Both the position numbers and the translations under genes were made by a program. From positions 170,532 to 234,531 of the forward strand of contig CAJYVD010000004.1 in the NCBI GenBank assembly GCA_913778495.1: a stretch of 64,000 nucleotides of DNA. Reading direction: 5' to 3'. Positions 61,716 through 64,000 of the stretch are shown in pieces; position 1 is the first letter of the stretch; each line of letters begins with the position of its first letter. This stretch comes from an uncultured Pantoea sp. Its GTDB lineage: Bacteria > Pseudomonadota > Gammaproteobacteria > Enterobacterales > Enterobacteriaceae. The notes under the pieces were generated by a model that made no database searches, was not told the DNA's origin, and saw only the letters and a list, made by a program, of their open reading frames with translations.

Positions 61716-63746
61716 ATGATTAATCCACCTGCCAGTGAAAAAGACAGAATCAATCCTGTGGTGTTTTACACCTCAGCCGGACTGATTCTGACGTTTTCAC
61801 TTGTCACCATTCTCTATAGCGATTTGGCAGCCAGCGTGATCCAAACCGCCGTCAATTGGGTATCCACCACCTTTGGCTGGTATTACATGCTGGCCGCCAC
61901 GCTCTACATCGTGTTTGTTGTCTATATGGCCTGCTCGCGGTATGGGGCAATCAAGCTCGGGCCAGAGCAGTCGAAGCCTGAATTTAGTTTATTAAGCTGG
62001 TCGGCAATGCTCTTTGCCGCGGGCATTGGTATTGACCTGATGTTTTTCTCCGTCGCCGAACCGGTGACACAATACATGCAGCCCCCTGAAGGCGCAGGAC
62101 AGACGCTTGAGGCCGCTCGTCAGGCTATGGTGTGGACGCTGTTCCACTATGGGTTAACCGGTTGGTCGATGTACGCGCTGATGGGCATTGCGCTCGGCTA
62201 CTTTAGCTACCGTTACAATCTGCCGCTGACCATTCGTTCCGCGCTGTATCCCATTTTTGGTAAGCGTATCAACGGCCCTATCGGGCACACGGTCGACATT
62301 GCGGCGGTTATCGGCACGATTTTTGGTATTGCGACCACGCTCGGTATCGGTGTGGTGCAGTTGAATTACGGTCTGAAAGTGTTATTTGATGTGCCGGAAG
62401 GGCTCACCGCGCAGTTGGCGCTGATTGTTCTCTCGGTGATCATCGCGACCATTTCCGTGACATCGGGCGTCGATAAAGGCATTCGTTTTTTGTCCGAGCT
62501 GAACGTGGCGCTGGCGCTGGGCCTGATTCTGTTTGTGTTGTTTATGGGCAAAACCGACTTCCTGCTGAATGCGCTGGTGCTTAACGTTGGCGATTACATC
62601 AATCGCTTTATGGGCATGACCCTCAACACATTCGCTTTCGACCGGCCTACACAGTGGATGAACAGCTGGACGCTGTTTTTCTGGGCATGGTGGGTGGCCT
62701 GGTCACCGTTTGTCGGCCTGTTCCTGGCGCGTATCTCACGTGGACGCACCATTCGTGAGTTTGTGCTCGGCACGCTGATTATTCCGTTTACCTTTACGCT
62801 GCTGTGGTTATCGGTGTTTGGTAACGCGGCGCTGTATGAAATCATTCATGGCGATGCCGGTTTTGCGCAGGAAGTGATGACGCATGCGGAACGCGGGTTC
62901 TACAGCCTGCTGGCGCAGTATCCGGCGTTTAAATTCAGCGCTTCCGTGGCCACCATCACCGGAATGCTGTTTTATGTCACCTCCGCAGATTCCGGCTCGC
63001 TGGTACTGGGTAATTTCACCTCCAGGCTCAAGGATATCAACAGCGACGCCCCGAACTGGCTGCGTATTTTTTGGTCAGTCGCCATTGGTGTGTTAACCAT
63101 GGGGATGCTGATGACCAACGGTATTTCTGCGCTGCAGAACACCACGGTGATCATGGGCTTACCGTTTAGCTTTGTGATTTTCTTCGTCATGGCTGGGCTG
63201 TATAAGTCATTGAAAGTAGAAGACCACCGCCGCGTCAGTGCCAGCCGCGATACCGCGCCTTATATTCCTGCCAGCAACGATCGCTTGAGCTGGAAGAAGC
63301 GTCTGTCGCGTTTGATGAACTATCCCGGCACGCGCTATACCCAGCAGATGATGGAGAATGTGCTCTATCCGGCGATGCAGGATGTGGCAAAAGAGCTGGA
63401 GCTGCGCGGCGCGCGCGTGACGCTGCAAAACGTCGAGGCAGAGGAGGGGCAGCCGTTAGGGCATCTCGACCTGCGCGTGGATCTTGGCGAGGAGCAAGAG
63501 TTTGTGTATCAAGTTTGGCCGCAGCAGTACTCAATACCTGGCTTTACCTATCGCGCACGCAGCGGCAAATCGCACTATTTCCGTCTCGAAACCTTCTTGC
63601 TGGAGGGCAGTCAAGGCAACGACCTGATGGATTACAACAAAGAGCAGGTGATTATCGATATCCTCGATCAATACGAGCGACACCTGAACTTTATTCATCT
63701 GCATCGTGAAGCCCCCGGCGGGAATATTGTGTATCCCCCCATGTAA
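61716..63746 (+). CDS. betT: BetT, high-affinity choline transporter (BCCT family)
   Basis: 676 residues, twelve transmembrane segments plus the long C-terminal cytoplasmic domain of E. coli BetT (677 residues). WSAMLFAAGIGIDLMFFSVAEPVTQYM carries the glycine-rich TM3 segment, and FFWAWWVAWSPFVGLFLARISRGRTIREF is the BCCT choline-binding Trp-rich signature. Choline uptake is driven by the proton gradient, and the C-terminal domain sets its osmotic response. A TTAACCAGAGGTAAT ribosome region precedes the ATG. It is divergent from betIBA. Confidence 0.97.
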   Translation: MINPPASEKDRINPVVFYTSAGLILTFSLVTILYSDLAASVIQTAVNWVSTTFGWYYMLAATLYIVFVVYMACSRYGAIKLGPEQSKPEFSLLSWSAMLFAAGIGIDLMFFSVAEPVTQYMQPPEGAGQTLEAARQAMVWTLFHYGLTGWSMYALMGIALGYFSYRYNLPLTIRSALYPIFGKRINGPIGHTVDIAAVIGTIFGIATTLGIGVVQLNYGLKVLFDVPEGLTAQLALIVLSVIIATISVTSGVDKGIRFLSELNVALALGLILFVLFMGKTDFLLNALVLNVGDYINRFMGMTLNTFAFDRPTQWMNSWTLFFWAWWVAWSPFVGLFLARISRGRTIREFVLGTLIIPFTFTLLWLSVFGNAALYEIIHGDAGFAQEVMTHAERGFYSLLAQYPAFKFSASVATITGMLFYVTSADSGSLVLGNFTSRLKDINSDAPNWLRIFWSVAIGVLTMGMLMTNGISALQNTTVIMGLPFSFVIFFVMAGLYKSLKVEDHRRVSASRDTAPYIPASNDRLSWKKRLSRLMNYPGTRYTQQMMENVLYPAMQDVAKELELRGARVTLQNVEAEEGQPLGHLDLRVDLGEEQEFVYQVWPQQYSIPGFTYRARSGKSHYFRLETFLLEGSQGNDLMDYNKEQVIIDILDQYERHLNFIHLHREAPGGNIVYPPM

Positions 63747-63755
63747 GATCATCTC

Positions 63756-63781
63756 AAGCGCACGTTAGTGCGCTTTTTTTT
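63756..63781 (+). terminator. Rho-independent terminator of betT
   Basis: AAGCGCAC and GTGCGCTT pair around GTTA and run into a stretch of eight T residues. Confidence 0.92.
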
Positions 63782-63855
63782 GCCGCAGGCAGCGGCAGGG
63801 TGCTTGAGCCACGGGCTGTGGCGGAGCTTTAGCCACAGGCAGCGGCTCGGTGCTT
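63782..63855. repeat. Short direct repeat, period 50 bases
   Basis: A 24-base sequence at 63782-63805 recurs at 63832-63855 with three mismatches (both contain CAGGCAGCGGC and GGTGCTT). The DNA from here to the window end is GC-rich with no gene recognised, and may be the start of a longer repeat region or the 3' part of a convergent gene. Confidence 0.5.
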
Positions 63856-64000
63856 TTCTCTGGTACGGAGCAACTTTCGTTCGCCATGGCAATGGCAGGT
63901 GCCTTGCCCGCCGTGCGGCGCACGAGCAGAGGGCGCCAGGCCGCGCCCTCTGCACTCCCCGGCCCTGCGCCAGCCCCACTCGCCGCTGCGCGGTCCCTTC

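Noticed and set aside
1-64000. Search by eye for tRNA, rRNA, CRISPR arrays, insertion sequences and integrase genes
   Set aside because: None could be supported; short hairpins found were terminators or operators.

Overview
The window looks like chromosomal DNA of an enterobacterium, most likely Erwiniaceae (Pantoea, Erwinia or Mixta). This placement is inferred from recognisable enterobacterial genes (betIBA/betT, ygaVP, yddG, leuE, ylaC, blc, hipB, a periplasmic chorismate mutase) and from base composition, not from a database search. No rRNA, tRNA, CRISPR array, insertion sequence or integrase was seen.

Left flank, 1-6.7 kb: the 3' part of a chemoreceptor gene, a short-chain dehydrogenase, a small unknown protein, a secreted beta-propeller lactonase-like protein, a LysR regulator divergent from a PRISE-type reductase, and a flavodoxin-fold quinone reductase.

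Island, about 7.4-30.5 kb: an IncP (RP4/RK2)-type conjugation backbone set into the chromosome. On the minus strand lie trbA and then trbB-C-D-E-F-G-H-I-J-K-L-M-N-P in RP4 order, with trbO not seen. On the plus strand lie kleE, korA, korB, kfrB-like, kfrC-like, traG, traF and a second kfrB-like gene. Six perfect KorB operators (TTTAGCSGCTAAA) and several KorA-like sites sit at the control points, so the plasmid regulatory circuit is still written in the DNA. Relaxase, oriT accessory genes, trfA, incC and kfrA were not found. A complete type IV secretion machine with coupling protein and pilin peptidase is therefore present without visible conjugation or replication functions. Next to the 3' end of the trb operon is an AT-rich cassette: four tandem, diverged copies of a gene for an acidic 83-85 residue protein, the last one coupled to a zeta-type kinase toxin gene. 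A protein-secreting (perhaps killing) T4SS with an array of immunity or antitoxin genes is the most interesting reading; it is inference.

Middle, 30.5-51.5 kb: an operon for a peroxiredoxin, a DsbD-like reductase, an ECF sigma factor and an NrsF-type anti-sigma factor; a secreted chorismate mutase; intact hipB with three perfect operators but a hipA reduced by an internal deletion; an NlpC/P60 lipoprotein; ygaVP; a DapA-family protein; twin DUF1471 proteins; an ABC-F protein with a possible 27-codon leader peptide; blc; a YdeP-like molybdoenzyme; an FAD monooxygenase; ylaC; yddG; an HdeD-like/permuted-papain-like fusion; and leuE.

Right, 51.8-63.8 kb: an amidase, an NCS1 permease and a biuret-hydrolase-like enzyme with overlapping genes, followed by a convergent omega-aminotransferase gene and a LysR regulator, probably for nitrogen scavenging. 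Then comes the complete choline-to-glycine-betaine osmoprotection locus, betA, betB and betI divergent from betT.
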